In this document: piece by piece, positions 9,339-18,272 of the stretch
How positions within the stretch are numbered: the stretch's first letter is position 1
Layout of the letters: each line of letters starts with the position of its first letter
Assembly (NCBI GenBank): GCA_902826225.1
Contig: CADEED010000004.1
Coordinates: forward strand, 1-64,000
Direction of reading: 5' to 3'
DNA length: 64,000 nucleotides
Origin: an uncultured Pseudomonadota bacterium
Lineage (GTDB): Bacteria; Pseudomonadota; Gammaproteobacteria; Steroidobacterales; Steroidobacteraceae
Program-made: the position numbers and the translations under genes
Notes under the pieces: generated by a model
Seen by the model: the letters and a program-made list of their open reading frames with translations, nothing else
Databases searched by the model: none
What the model was told of the DNA's origin: nothing

Positions 9339-11426
9339 CTACCACATCTGCTTGAGGCGCGAGGCCACGTCGATCGTCCCCGAATCCGCGGCGGACTCGG
9401 CGATCTTCACTTCGGTGTTCGAACCCTGGAACGTCTGCTCGTCGAAACACTTGATGACCTTTTCGGTCATGAAGCGGCTGCGCGCGCCGTAGACGTGGCC
9501 GTCGGTGCTGCGCGGACTCGTGATCTGGAAGCGCAGCGGCACCACGCAGGTGAGCTCGTTGCGCGCACGGGTCATCGCGACGTAGAGAAGCCGCCGCTCC
9601 TCTTCGATCTGTTCGGGCTTGCCCGCGGCGAACTCGTTCGGGAAGCTGCCCTCGACCACGTTCAGCACGTAGACCTGGTCCCACTCCATGCCCTTGGCGG
9701 AGTGGATGGTCGAAAGGACGAGATATTCCTCGTCCTGGTGTGCGCCGCTCGATTGAGCGCCGGTGGCCTGCGGAGGATCCAGCGTGAGCTCCGTGACGAA
9801 TCGTTCGCGCGTCGGGTACTGCGACGACAGCAGTTCGAGCTGGTCGAGGTCGCCGATGCGCATGTGCACGTGTTCGTACAGGCGCTCCATGTGCGGCCGG
9901 TACCATTCGCGGACCATGTTGATCTGGCCGCGCCATTCGCGATTCGGATCGCCCAACGCCGAGAACAGCTCGACGAATTTCTTCCACGCGACCTTGGCGT
10001 CGCCGGGCGCCTCGAAAGTCTCGAAGCCGGCCCACAGGTAGTTCTTGGAGACGAAGTGGTCGAGCGCGCGCCTGGCGTTCGCGGGACCCATGCCCGGCAT
10101 GAACTGCAGCACGCGGAATGCGGCGACCTGGTTGCGCGGGTTGTCCGCCCAGCGCAGCACCGCGAGGAGATCCTTCACGTGCGCGGCCTCGAGGAACTGC
10201 AGGCCGCCATACTTCACGAACGGGATGTTGCGCTTGGCGAGCTCGATTTCGAGCATGTCGCTGTGCGAGCCGGTACGGAACAACACGGCCTGGCGGCGCA
10301 GCGGGATGCCCGCTTCGCGCGACGCGAGCACGCGCGTGGCGATGAACTCGGCCTGGGTCGGCAGATCGTCCACGGTCACGAGCTTCGGCCTCGGACCCTG
10401 GCCGCGCATCGACAGCAGGTGTTTTCGATACTGGCGCGGCGCATCCGCCATCAGCGCGTTCGAGGCATCGAGCACGCTCTGGCTCGAGCGATAGTTCTGC
10501 GCGAGCGTGATGACCTCGGCCTTCGGGCGGAAGCGGTCCGGAAAACCCAGGATGTTCTCGACCGCGGCGGCGCGGAAGGAGTAGATCGCCTGGGCGTCGT
10601 CGCCGACCACTGTGACGCCGGCGCCGTCGGGCTTGAGTGCCTGCAGGATGTCGCCCTGGAGCTTGTTCGTATCCTGGTATTCGTCGACGAGCACGTGATC
10701 GAAGAGCTGCGACACGGACTTGGCGATGCGCTCTTCCCCCATCATCGCGTGCCAGTAGAGCAGCAGGTCGTCGAAATCGAGCACTCGGTATTGCGACTTC
10801 CGCTCCACGTATGCGCGCAGCAGCTTCGCGATGTCTTCTTCGTGGCTGACGCACCAGGGATACTGGCTGTCGAGCGTGTCCTTCAGCGACTTCTGCGTGT
10901 TGACCCGATACGAATAGATGCCGAGGCAGGTGTCCTTGCGCGGGAAACGCTGGCCCTTGCCGGATAAACCCAGTTCCGTGCGCACGGTGTCGAGCAGATC
11001 CGCGGCGTCCGAGCGATCGAGAACGCTGAAGGAAGGATCGAGGCCGACGTGCTTCGCGTAGTGGCGCAGCAAACGGTTGCCGATCGAATGGAAGGTGCCC
11101 GACCAGGTGAGGCGCTGCGAGAGCTGCGACGCCTTGCCGCCGAGCTGGTCGTTCAGCGCGGTGCGCATGATCTCGTTCGCCCGGCGCTTCATCTCGATGG
11201 CCGCGCGGCGCGTGAAGGTGAGCATCAGGATGCGCGCCGGATCCACGCCGGACATCGCAAGATGCGCGACGCGGTGCGCGAGGGTGTTCGTCTTGCCGGT
11301 GCCCGCACCGGCCACGATGAGCAACGGACCCGCGCGGAATCCTTTTCCGCCGGGAAGCGCTTCGCCAAACGTCACCGCCTTGCGTTGCGGAGTGTTCAGG
11401 CTGCCGAGTTGTTCGGGCGTGGACAT
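9339..11426 (-). CDS. UvrD/Rep-family ATP-dependent DNA helicase
   Basis: A 695-residue superfamily 1A helicase that unwinds DNA 3' to 5', probably in repair or replication restart. Walker A AGAGTGKT is at residues 39-46, motif Ia is LTFTRRAA, motif II is DEYQDTN, motif III is GDDAQAIYSFR, motif IV is NYRSSQSVL, motif V is STIHSAKGMEWD and motif VI is LLYVAMTRA. All motifs are intact. It has the 1A, 1B, 2A and 2B arrangement but is distinct in the C-terminal tail from recalled UvrD and Rep, so I give no gene symbol. It is divergent from the Nudix gene. Confidence 0.92.
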   Translation of the reverse strand: MSTPEQLGSLNTPQRKAVTFGEALPGGKGFRAGPLLIVAGAGTGKTNTLAHRVAHLAMSGVDPARILMLTFTRRAAIEMKRRANEIMRTALNDQLGGKASQLSQRLTWSGTFHSIGNRLLRHYAKHVGLDPSFSVLDRSDAADLLDTVRTELGLSGKGQRFPRKDTCLGIYSYRVNTQKSLKDTLDSQYPWCVSHEEDIAKLLRAYVERKSQYRVLDFDDLLLYWHAMMGEERIAKSVSQLFDHVLVDEYQDTNKLQGDILQALKPDGAGVTVVGDDAQAIYSFRAAAVENILGFPDRFRPKAEVITLAQNYRSSQSVLDASNALMADAPRQYRKHLLSMRGQGPRPKLVTVDDLPTQAEFIATRVLASREAGIPLRRQAVLFRTGSHSDMLEIELAKRNIPFVKYGGLQFLEAAHVKDLLAVLRWADNPRNQVAAFRVLQFMPGMGPANARRALDHFVSKNYLWAGFETFEAPGDAKVAWKKFVELFSALGDPNREWRGQINMVREWYRPHMERLYEHVHMRIGDLDQLELLSSQYPTRERFVTELTLDPPQATGAQSSGAHQDEEYLVLSTIHSAKGMEWDQVYVLNVVEGSFPNEFAAGKPEQIEEERRLLYVAMTRARNELTCVVPLRFQITSPRSTDGHVYGARSRFMTEKVIKCFDEQTFQGSNTEVKIAESAADSGTIDVASRLKQMW

Positions 11427-11689
11427 GGATACAACAATATACGAAAGGGCATGACAATCGGCGCCCGGCCCCCGAGAGAGCCGTGACGGCCGTCACGTGG
11501 CCAAGTGCCGGAATGTGACGCCTTTTTGATCCAAAATTGCACGGGCGTCGTCGTCACCATCGCGCGCGCTCATTATTGGCGCGGGCGATCGGGCGTACAA
11601 GCCGCATCGCGCCTGTTGCAGGGACGCATCGCGCGTCTCGAACAATCTTCGGCGGACTCACTACTCCCGGCGCAGACGTGGCTCGCAGG

Positions 11690-11695
11690 TACACT
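11690..11695 (+). promoter_or_regulatory. Putative -10 (TACACT) of a leaderless Nudix gene
   Basis: TACACT ends six bases before the ATG at 11702, and no Shine-Dalgarno is present. Confidence 0.45.
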
Positions 11696-11701
11696 CGCGC
11701 C

Positions 11702-12226
11702 ATGCTGGTCGACCGAAAAGTGATCTTTGAAGGACGCGTCATCAAGGTGAGCATCGACACCGTGGACCTGCCGAATGGCATCCGGCTGCCGCTCGAGATC
11801 GTGCGTCACCCGGGCGGCGCCGCGGCCGTCGCCATCGACGCGCAGGAGCGCATCTGCCTGCTGCGGCAGTATCGCCACGCCGCCGGCGGTTACATCTACG
11901 AACTGCCGGCGGGAAAGCTCGAACCGGACGAACCGCCCGAAGAGACGGCACGGCGCGAGCTGGTGGAGGAAGGCGGCGTCAATGCCGCGCGCTGGGAATC
12001 CCTGGGGCAGTACTTCAGCTCGCCCGGCGTCTTCACCGAAGTCATCCACCTGTATCTCGCCACCGGACTCACGGCCACCCCGCCCCGCCCCGAGGCCGAC
12101 GAAGTCTTCCAGATCGAGTGGTGGCCCCTGGAACTGGCCGTGCAGCGCGCCACCCGCGGGGAGCTCACGGATGCGAAGACGATCATCGGTATACTGCGGG
12201 CCGCGCACGCCAGAAAAATTGCGTGA
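11702..12226 (+). CDS. Nudix hydrolase, ADP-ribose pyrophosphatase type
   Basis: Hydrolyses ADP-ribose or related nucleoside diphosphate sugars, keeping free ADP-ribose low. The Nudix box is complete at residues 71-93 (G-x5-E-x7-RELVEEGGV). The N-terminal dimerisation strand region (VIFEGRVIKVSIDTVDLPNG) and 174-residue length match NudF-type enzymes. The downstream proline/tyrosine position used to recognise ADP-ribose cannot be assigned with certainty. The frame is open upstream of the ATG but without recognisable sequence. It is divergent from the helicase. Confidence 0.88.
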   Translation: MLVDRKVIFEGRVIKVSIDTVDLPNGIRLPLEIVRHPGGAAAVAIDAQERICLLRQYRHAAGGYIYELPAGKLEPDEPPEETARRELVEEGGVNAARWESLGQYFSSPGVFTEVIHLYLATGLTATPPRPEADEVFQIEWWPLELAVQRATRGELTDAKTIIGILRAAHARKIA

Positions 12227-12260
12227 AGCGCTTCACAGCGCGCGATTTTCACAGGGCCAA

Positions 12261-12680
12261 ATGCCGTCTATGTCAAACATTCGGCGTCGCCCGTTCGGTA
12301 TTCTGTACACCGTGAACGACAGCGATCCCAAAGATAAGTCGGTTATCGGGAACCGGCGTCGTGCGTCTCAGATCGTCCACGACGAACGTGGTAACGCGCG
12401 CGTCGAGTGGATCGATGCGGGCAACGCCGGGGATGTCCTCGAGCGGGCGCCGCTCAGCGTCGAACCGACGCCGGGCCGCGGCGAGCCGCAGATCGGCCGC
12501 ATGGCTGTCGAACGCACTCGCGCCGGCGGATTCGATCCGTACGCTCGCGTCGGTGCCGCCCACATTCGCGAAGAAAAAAAGCCGCAGGGCAAGCGTGACC
12601 TGCGCAAACTCGGCGAGTGGATCAAGATGAAGCGCGAGCTCGAAGCCCGCAAAGAGTCGGGCGAACCCGACGCCGAGTAG
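12261..12680 (+). CDS. Uncharacterised 139-residue basic protein
   Basis: I do not recognise the family. The composition is highly charged, with RNRR-type clusters, a lysine-rich KKPQGKRDLRKLGEWIKMKRE stretch near the C-terminus and no signal peptide or membrane segment. A soluble nucleic-acid- or ribosome-associated protein would fit, but this is only a guess. An ATG at 12270 is an equally good start, since neither has a clear Shine-Dalgarno. Codon choice resembles the neighbouring genes, which supports a real gene. It lies 34 bp after the Nudix gene. Confidence 0.65.
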   Translation: MPSMSNIRRRPFGILYTVNDSDPKDKSVIGNRRRASQIVHDERGNARVEWIDAGNAGDVLERAPLSVEPTPGRGEPQIGRMAVERTRAGGFDPYARVGAAHIREEKKPQGKRDLRKLGEWIKMKRELEARKESGEPDAE

Positions 12681-12735
12681 CGCCGACGCGCGCGGCGCGC
12701 GTTCCCCGAGAGAACAACGACAAGGGCCGGCCTGC

Positions 12736-13392
12736 ATGGCGTCGCCGTTTTCGATCGTCCGATTTCTCGGAAACGCCACCCGCGCGATCCTGCGGGGCGA
12801 CGCGCGGCAACTGTATTTCGACGTTCGCAACCGGCTGCGGCGCGTGGACCTCGAGTACGTGAGCGTGGCGGACCTCGGTCTTCCGGCCGACGTCGCGCAT
12901 TTCCACAGCCAGTCGGGCGGCGACCTTCTGCGCCAGGTCTTCGCGCGGCTGCCCATCCCGAAAGGCAGCGTCGCGCTCGACTTTGGCAGCGGCAAGGGTG
13001 GCGCCATCATTTCGCTGCACCAGTTCGGCTTTGCCGAGATACGCGGCGTCGAGCTGTCGGAGCCGCTCGTCGCGGTGGCGCGGGAGAACATGCGGCGCCT
13101 GGGTCTCGAGCGGGCGCGCTTCTTCGTGTCCGATGCCGCGAAATTCCGCGAACTCGACGACGTGACGCACATCTATCTGTACAACCCGTTTCCCTGCCCC
13201 GTGGTGGCCGACGTGATCCGCAATATCGAGTCGTCGCTCGCCGCCGCGCCGCGCGAACTCCACGTCGTCTATCGAAACGCCTTGTGCCAGGATCTCTTCG
13301 ACCGCTCGGCGCGGTTCACGCCGGTGTCGAGGTTCACGCGGGACCGCCACGAATGGCGGATATGGAAGAGCGTCACCCCAGGTTCTCGATGA
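12736..13392 (+). CDS. Class I SAM-dependent methyltransferase
   Basis: A 218-residue Rossmann methyltransferase. Motif I is DFGSGKGG (about residues 82-89), motif II ends in GVELSEPLV, and the segment IYLYNPFPC sits where the catalytic motif IV lies; the NPFPC loop resembles N-methyltransferase NPP(Y/F) motifs. No signal peptide is present. The last 20 bases overlap the 3' end of the convergent unknown gene at 13373. The substrate is unknown. Confidence 0.85.
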   Translation: MASPFSIVRFLGNATRAILRGDARQLYFDVRNRLRRVDLEYVSVADLGLPADVAHFHSQSGGDLLRQVFARLPIPKGSVALDFGSGKGGAIISLHQFGFAEIRGVELSEPLVAVARENMRRLGLERARFFVSDAAKFRELDDVTHIYLYNPFPCPVVADVIRNIESSLAAAPRELHVVYRNALCQDLFDRSARFTPVSRFTRDRHEWRIWKSVTPGSR

Positions 13393-14038
13393 ACGAGAAC
13401 TTGCGGGCGCTGCTCCAGCGGTAGAACCGCCGCAACTCCGCGAGCAGTTCTCCGGTGTCGTGTGCCCGCGCGTGGCATTCGCGCTCGAGTCGCGTTGCGA
13501 CGCGCCGGCAGAACCGGCCCGCGTACTCCGATGCGCGCCGATAGAGGCCGGTGCGCTCGCCGGCCAGGCAGGCATCCACGTGCGCCCGCTCGAACAGGGC
13601 GCGATGCAACTCCCGCGGAAACCGGCCTGCGCCCTGCGCGCGCAGCAACCATGCGCCCATCACGTACTTGTCGATCTCGGCCTGCAACTCCAGTTCGAGC
13701 AGGGTCACCGGCTTGTCGTGACTCGCATTCCACGCGACGTACACGAAGTGGCTCACGCCCTCGGCGACCGTGAGGTAGTCGGCCAGGTTGTCGCCGGTCA
13801 GCGCCTCGAACGGATCGCGGCGCCCCAGGCGCTCGAGCACCCGCTCGTCGATGTAGAGCGCGAGCGAGACCGTATCGCCCTCGTCCGCGACCCACAGTTG
13901 TTCGTCCGCGCCGCGCGCCGTGGCCAGCGGCAGCGTCGCGCGATCGGTCAGCAGGAAGTCGTGGACATCGGGCGTGCCAGGCAGGTCGTAGATGTCAGCG
14001 AGCGCACCCTGCAACGAGGCGAGAGTGCTGGCGCTCAT
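13373..14038 (-). CDS. Uncharacterised 221-residue protein, second gene of an overlapping pair
   Basis: I do not recognise it. The start ATG overlaps the TGA of the upstream gene (ATGA), so the two are probably translated together. The N-terminal half is acidic (TPDVHDFLLTDRATLP, then DEQLWVADEGDTVSLALYIDE), and the middle repeats leucine and glutamate in predicted helices. The C-terminus is arginine-rich and ends in ARKFSFIENLG. Cytoplasmic, without membrane segments. The ORF upstream of this start overlaps the partner gene and is not used. Confidence 0.7.
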   Translation of the reverse strand: MSASTLASLQGALADIYDLPGTPDVHDFLLTDRATLPLATARGADEQLWVADEGDTVSLALYIDERVLERLGRRDPFEALTGDNLADYLTVAEGVSHFVYVAWNASHDKPVTLLELELQAEIDKYVMGAWLLRAQGAGRFPRELHRALFERAHVDACLAGERTGLYRRASEYAGRFCRRVATRLERECHARAHDTGELLAELRRFYRWSSARKFSFIENLG

Positions 14039-14667
14039 CAATGCGCCAGCCGGCTGCGCGCCGCGGGCGCGGGTTCGAGTCCGAGCTTCCGCAGGAGCGT
14101 GCGGGAGCGCTCGCTGCCCGTCTTCAACCACAGTTCGTAAAGACGCAGTCGATCGCGGTCCGAGTGCTGGTACGAGCTCTCGCTGATCTCGTTGAGCGCG
14201 TCGACCATCGGCACGAACTTCGCGGCCAGCTCGGCGAACACCTGGCGCAGCGTGCGTCCCCGCGCCGGCGGGCAGGTATCGGCAAGCGTGCCGTAGGCAC
14301 GACCGCCCATGGCGATGTGGTAGTCGATGTCGACGAGCTTGCGCGCGAAGCCGGCGGAGAAGAACCCGGCGATGAACAGCGACACGTCGCCGAGCCGCTG
14401 CAGGCCGCGGCACCGGGCCTCGTGGGTCGGCGCTTCGAGCGCCTCGCCGAGCATCACCACGAGTGGCTTGAGCCGCGCGCTGCGGCCGTGATGATCGCGC
14501 TCGTACAGTGCGTCGGCGTCGGCGAACAGCGTGAGCATGTTGACGACGTAGTGTTCGGTCTGGTCCTCGACGGCCACGTGCTGGTGCGCGAGCGCGTCGT
14601 GCAAGGCGTCGCGGAAGAACTCCTTCAGATTCGCAACGGGTTGAATCGTCGTCGAGGAACCGGCCAT
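14038..14667 (-). CDS. Uncharacterised 209-residue helical protein, first gene of an overlapping pair
   Basis: Not recognised. The sequence looks entirely helical and contains several histidines and acidic residues in the first third (DALAHQHVAVEDQTEHYVVN), then a conserved-looking LVDIDYHIAMGGRAYGTLA segment and LNEISESSYQHSDRDRLRLYE. These could form a metal or ligand pocket, but this is not established. GGAGG precedes the ATG by five bases. It overlaps the next gene by 4 bp, and the pair forms its own transcription unit between a methyltransferase and a HAD gene. Confidence 0.7.
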   Translation of the reverse strand: MAGSSTTIQPVANLKEFFRDALHDALAHQHVAVEDQTEHYVVNMLTLFADADALYERDHHGRSARLKPLVVMLGEALEAPTHEARCRGLQRLGDVSLFIAGFFSAGFARKLVDIDYHIAMGGRAYGTLADTCPPARGRTLRQVFAELAAKFVPMVDALNEISESSYQHSDRDRLRLYELWLKTGSERSRTLLRKLGLEPAPAARSRLAH

Positions 14668-14808
14668 CGCAGACCTCCGCTGAGTTACGCCGTCGGTCGG
14701 TTGCCAGTTGAGCGCGATCGCGTCATCGATTCCGTGACGCAGGATCGGTTTCGGTCATTGGCAGCCGACGATGCACAGTGCTAGCTCCCTCGCGGCCAGG
14801 GAACGCCG

Positions 14809-15513
14809 TCAGAACGTGAGCAGCGTCACGAGCCCGTCGAGGTCGCAGACGCAAGCATCCGGCGCCGTCAGCGCGGCCGGCCATGCGCCTTTGTCCCGAT
14901 TCATCCATACAGTTTGCATGCCAACGCTGCGGGGTCCGATGACATCGGCGTGGGGTTCGTCGCCTACGAACAGGATTTCGGCGGGTTCGAGCGTCAGCGA
15001 ACGCGCCAGCGCCCGGTATGCCCGCGCATCGGGTTTGGCGCATCCGAGTGCAGCGGCATGCAGCGACACCTCGAAATGGTGCGCGATGCCGATCACGCCC
15101 AGGTCTGCGTTGCCGTTGCTGAGCGTCGCCAGCCGGAAGCGGCGCCCGAGCGTCGCCAGGGCGGGCAGCACCTCCGCGTAGGGCGTGCATCGGTTGCGCG
15201 CCGCATGCCACGCCACGAAAGCCTCGTGCGCGATCCGCCCGGCGTCGGCACTCGCGTAGCCGGCGGCCACCGCCGCGCGGGCCAGCGTCTCGCGCCGCAG
15301 GAACGTGAAGTCGTGCGCCATGTCCGGCCGTTCGCGCGCGAGCGCCGCGCGCATCTCGAGCATGAGGGCATGGGGAAAACGCTGCGGGATGCGTGGGTAC
15401 CGGCGGTGCAGCCAATCGGCGAGAATGCGCTCCGCGCGAACGAGCACGGGCTCGATGTCCCAGAGGGTATTGTCGAGATCGAAACAGATCGCGCGAACGG
15501 CGCCGGGATTCAT
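14809..15513 (-). CDS. HAD-superfamily hydrolase
   Basis: A 234-residue haloacid dehalogenase-type phosphatase. Motif I is CFDLDNTLWD (nucleophile and acid/base aspartates), motif II is TLSNGNAD, and motifs III and IV are CAKPDARAY and ILFVGDEPHADVIG. A helical cap domain lies between motifs I and II, as in subfamily IA phosphatases such as YjjG-type nucleotidases. The substrate is not predictable. It diverges from the GST at 15546 over 32 bp. Confidence 0.9.
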   Translation of the reverse strand: MNPGAVRAICFDLDNTLWDIEPVLVRAERILADWLHRRYPRIPQRFPHALMLEMRAALARERPDMAHDFTFLRRETLARAAVAAGYASADAGRIAHEAFVAWHAARNRCTPYAEVLPALATLGRRFRLATLSNGNADLGVIGIAHHFEVSLHAAALGCAKPDARAYRALARSLTLEPAEILFVGDEPHADVIGPRSVGMQTVWMNRDKGAWPAALTAPDACVCDLDGLVTLLTF

Positions 15514-15545
15514 CGCCGTGCATTGTCGTCTTCGGGGGGCTTTCG

Positions 15546-16199
15546 ATGGAAGATTTGCGGCTGACGATCGGCAACAAGAATTACTCGTCTTGGTCGCTGC
15601 GCCCGTGGATTCTGCTGAAGCACCTGGGCCTCGAATTCAGCGAACGCGTCCTGCCGCTCGACACGCCGCAGTTCGCCCGCGACATCGCCGCGTTGAGCCC
15701 GTCGCGTCGCGTACCGCTGCTCACGCACGGCGCGCTCACCATCTGGGACTCGCTCGCGATCTGCGAGTATGTCTGCGAGCTCACCGGCCGCGGTTGGCCC
15801 TCCGATCGTGCGGCGCGCGCCGTGGCGCGTTCGGTGTGCGCCGAGATGCACTCGGGTTTCAGCATCCTGCGCTCGCAATGGCCGATGAATGCGCGTGCCG
15901 AAGGACGTCGAACCGCCCCGAATCCGGAACGCGATGCGGACATCGCGCGCATCGAGGATCTGTGGAACGATTGCCGCACGCGTTACGGCGCCGGCGGCCC
16001 GTGGTTGTTCGGTGAGTACAGCGTCGCCGACGCGATGTTCGCGCCCGTCGTCCTGCGATTCCGCACGTACGGCCCGCGGCTGCGGGCGCCGTCGGCGGCC
16101 TATGCCGCCACGGTGCGGGCGGATGTGCATTTGCGCGATTGGCTGACCAGCGCGGCGGCGGAAACCTGGACAATCGAAGATTCGGAGATCGGACGATGA
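15546..16199 (+). CDS. Glutathione S-transferase family protein (YfcF-like)
   Basis: A 217-residue GST with the N-terminal IGNKNYSSWSLRPWILL stretch (residues 8-24) typical of this serine-rich branch, the cis-proline segment RRVPLL and the WDSLAICEYV glutathione contact region. The C-terminal domain holds LFGEYSVADAMFAPV. The TGA overlaps the ATG of the peptidase gene, so the two genes are probably an operon. No direct functional link between a GST and an S9 peptidase is known to me. Confidence 0.88.
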   Translation: MEDLRLTIGNKNYSSWSLRPWILLKHLGLEFSERVLPLDTPQFARDIAALSPSRRVPLLTHGALTIWDSLAICEYVCELTGRGWPSDRAARAVARSVCAEMHSGFSILRSQWPMNARAEGRRTAPNPERDADIARIEDLWNDCRTRYGAGGPWLFGEYSVADAMFAPVVLRFRTYGPRLRAPSAAYAATVRADVHLRDWLTSAAAETWTIEDSEIGR

Positions 16200-18238
16200 A
16201 AACGAAAGCCTGGCTCGCCCTGTCGTGCGTGTTCTGCCTGCCGGTCATGGCGCAGGAAACATCGCGCGTGTTCACGCCGACGGATCTCAACGCGCTCGCG
16301 CGGGTGAGCGATCCGCAGGTCTCGCCGAACGGGCGCCTCGTCGTCTACGTGCAGCGCGAAACCGACTTCGACGCCAATCGCGGCCGCAACGACCTCTGGC
16401 TGCTCGATCTGTCGACCGCCGGTGCGACGCCGCGGCGCCTCACGCAACACTCCGCCAACGACACGCATCCGCGCTGGTCCGTCGACGGCACCGGCGTGTT
16501 CTTCCTCTCGACCCGAGGGGGTTCGAGCCAGGTGTGGCGGCTGCCGCTCAACGGCGGCGAGGCGGTGCAGATCACCGATCTGCCGCTCGACATCGGTTCG
16601 TTCCGCCTGTCGGCGGGCGGGGGCCGCATCGCATTTCCGCTGGACGTGTTCCCCGACTGCGCCGATCTGAAGTGCACGCGCGACCGGCTCGATGCGGCCG
16701 CGAAGAACAAGCCCTCGGGCCGGCAATTCGCCGAACTGTTCGTGCGGCATTGGGACGAGTGGCGCAACGGCACGCGGTCGAACCTGTTCGTCGCGCCGCT
16801 GGTCAACGGCGGCCGCGCCGGCACCCCCGTCAACGTGAGCAGTGCGCTCGCGGCAGACGTTCCGTCGAAGCCGTTCGGTGGCGCCGAGGAATACACGTTC
16901 AGCCCCGACGGCGGTCGCGTGGTCTTCAGCGCACGCGTCGCCGGCCGCGAGGAGGCGTGGTCCACGAATTTCGACCTGTACGAAGTGCGGTCCGACGGAA
17001 GCACCAGGCCCAGGAACCTCACCGCGAACAATCCGGCGTGGGACACGCAACCCGTCTATCTCGCAAACGGCGACCTCGCCTGGCTCGCAATGAAGCGACC
17101 GGGTTTCGAAGCCGACCGGTTCGGCATCCGGATCTTGCGCAAGGGCGCGGTGCGCGAAATCGCCGCGGATTGGGATCGCTCGGTAGGCCATCTCGACGTC
17201 GCGCGCGACGGCCGCACGCTGCTCGCCACCGCGAACGATCTCGGCCAGAACGTGCTGTTCAGCGTCGACGCCGGCAGCGGCCGCATCGCGAAGCTCACGG
17301 GCGCGGGCTCGGTCGGCGAGTTCTCGACGACGCCCGGAGGCGCTGTCGTCGTGTGGCACGACCTCGCCACTCCGCCCGATCTCTACGCGACCGGTGGCGC
17401 CGCGCCGCGCCGCCTCACGAACGTCAACGCCGCGCGGCTGGGCGCGCGCAGCCTCGGCGAGTTCGAGCAGTACTCGTTCAGGGGCTGGAACGGCGAAACC
17501 GTCTACGGCTACGTCATGAAGCCCGCGACGTTCGCGGCCGGCGGCCAATACCCGATCGCGTTCATCGTGCACGGCGGCCCGCAGGTGAGCTTCGCCAACC
17601 AGTGGAACTGGCGCTGGAACGCGCAGACATACGCCGCGCGCGGATACGGCGTCGTCTTCATCGACTTCCACGGTTCACCCGGCTACGGCCAGGCGTTCAC
17701 CGACTCCATCAGCGAGCACTGGGGCGATCGCCCGTTCGAGGATCTGCAGAAAGGTCTGGCCGCCGCCCTGGAGAAGTACTCGTGGCTCGACGGTAAACGG
17801 GCATGCTCGCTGGGCGCATCCTACGGCGGCTACATGCAGAACTGGATCGCCGGCAACTGGAGCGATGGCTTCCGCTGCATCGTGAACCACGCGGGAATCT
17901 TCGACACGCGCTCGATGTACTACACGACCGAGGAGTTGTGGTTCACGGAATGGGAGAACGGCGGCCCGTACCACGACGCGCCGCAGGTCCACGAGAAGTT
18001 CAACCCAGCGAATTTCGTGAAGCAATGGAAGACGCCGATGCTCGTGACGCACGGCGAGAAGGATTTCCGCGTGCCGTACACTCAGGGCATCGCGACTTTC
18101 ACGGCGCTGCAGCGGCGCGGCGTCGAGAGCCGGTTGCTGGTGTTCCCCGACGAGAACCACTGGGTGCTGAAGCCGGCCAACAACGTGCAGTGGTACGGCG
18201 CCATCCTCGACTGGCTCGACGCGCACACGAAGAAGTAG
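16196..18238 (+). CDS. Exported S9-family serine peptidase (prolyl oligopeptidase superfamily)
   Basis: A 680-residue periplasmic peptidase. The signal peptide (residues 1-19) ends at VMAQE. A seven-bladed WD40-like/beta-propeller region with TolB-type repeats (SPNGRLVVY, SPDGGRVVF) gates the C-terminal alpha/beta-hydrolase domain. The catalytic triad appears complete: Ser542 in GASYGG, Asp623 in GEKDFRVP and His655 in DENHW. The architecture resembles dipeptidyl peptidase 5 or acylaminoacyl peptidase, so it probably removes dipeptides or acylated residues from peptides. An upstream extension of the frame lies inside the GST gene. Confidence 0.93.
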   Translation: MKTKAWLALSCVFCLPVMAQETSRVFTPTDLNALARVSDPQVSPNGRLVVYVQRETDFDANRGRNDLWLLDLSTAGATPRRLTQHSANDTHPRWSVDGTGVFFLSTRGGSSQVWRLPLNGGEAVQITDLPLDIGSFRLSAGGGRIAFPLDVFPDCADLKCTRDRLDAAAKNKPSGRQFAELFVRHWDEWRNGTRSNLFVAPLVNGGRAGTPVNVSSALAADVPSKPFGGAEEYTFSPDGGRVVFSARVAGREEAWSTNFDLYEVRSDGSTRPRNLTANNPAWDTQPVYLANGDLAWLAMKRPGFEADRFGIRILRKGAVREIAADWDRSVGHLDVARDGRTLLATANDLGQNVLFSVDAGSGRIAKLTGAGSVGEFSTTPGGAVVVWHDLATPPDLYATGGAAPRRLTNVNAARLGARSLGEFEQYSFRGWNGETVYGYVMKPATFAAGGQYPIAFIVHGGPQVSFANQWNWRWNAQTYAARGYGVVFIDFHGSPGYGQAFTDSISEHWGDRPFEDLQKGLAAALEKYSWLDGKRACSLGASYGGYMQNWIAGNWSDGFRCIVNHAGIFDTRSMYYTTEELWFTEWENGGPYHDAPQVHEKFNPANFVKQWKTPMLVTHGEKDFRVPYTQGIATFTALQRRGVESRLLVFPDENHWVLKPANNVQWYGAILDWLDAHTKK

Positions 18239-18272
18239 ACGGCGGCCGCCGGCGCAGTCCGCGCGGCCGCGC

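Noticed and set aside
18242-18270. GCGGCCGC inverted pair between the S9 peptidase and lipoprotein genes as a terminator
   Set aside because: No T-tract on either side and a 13-nt loop; could be chance in G+C-rich DNA.
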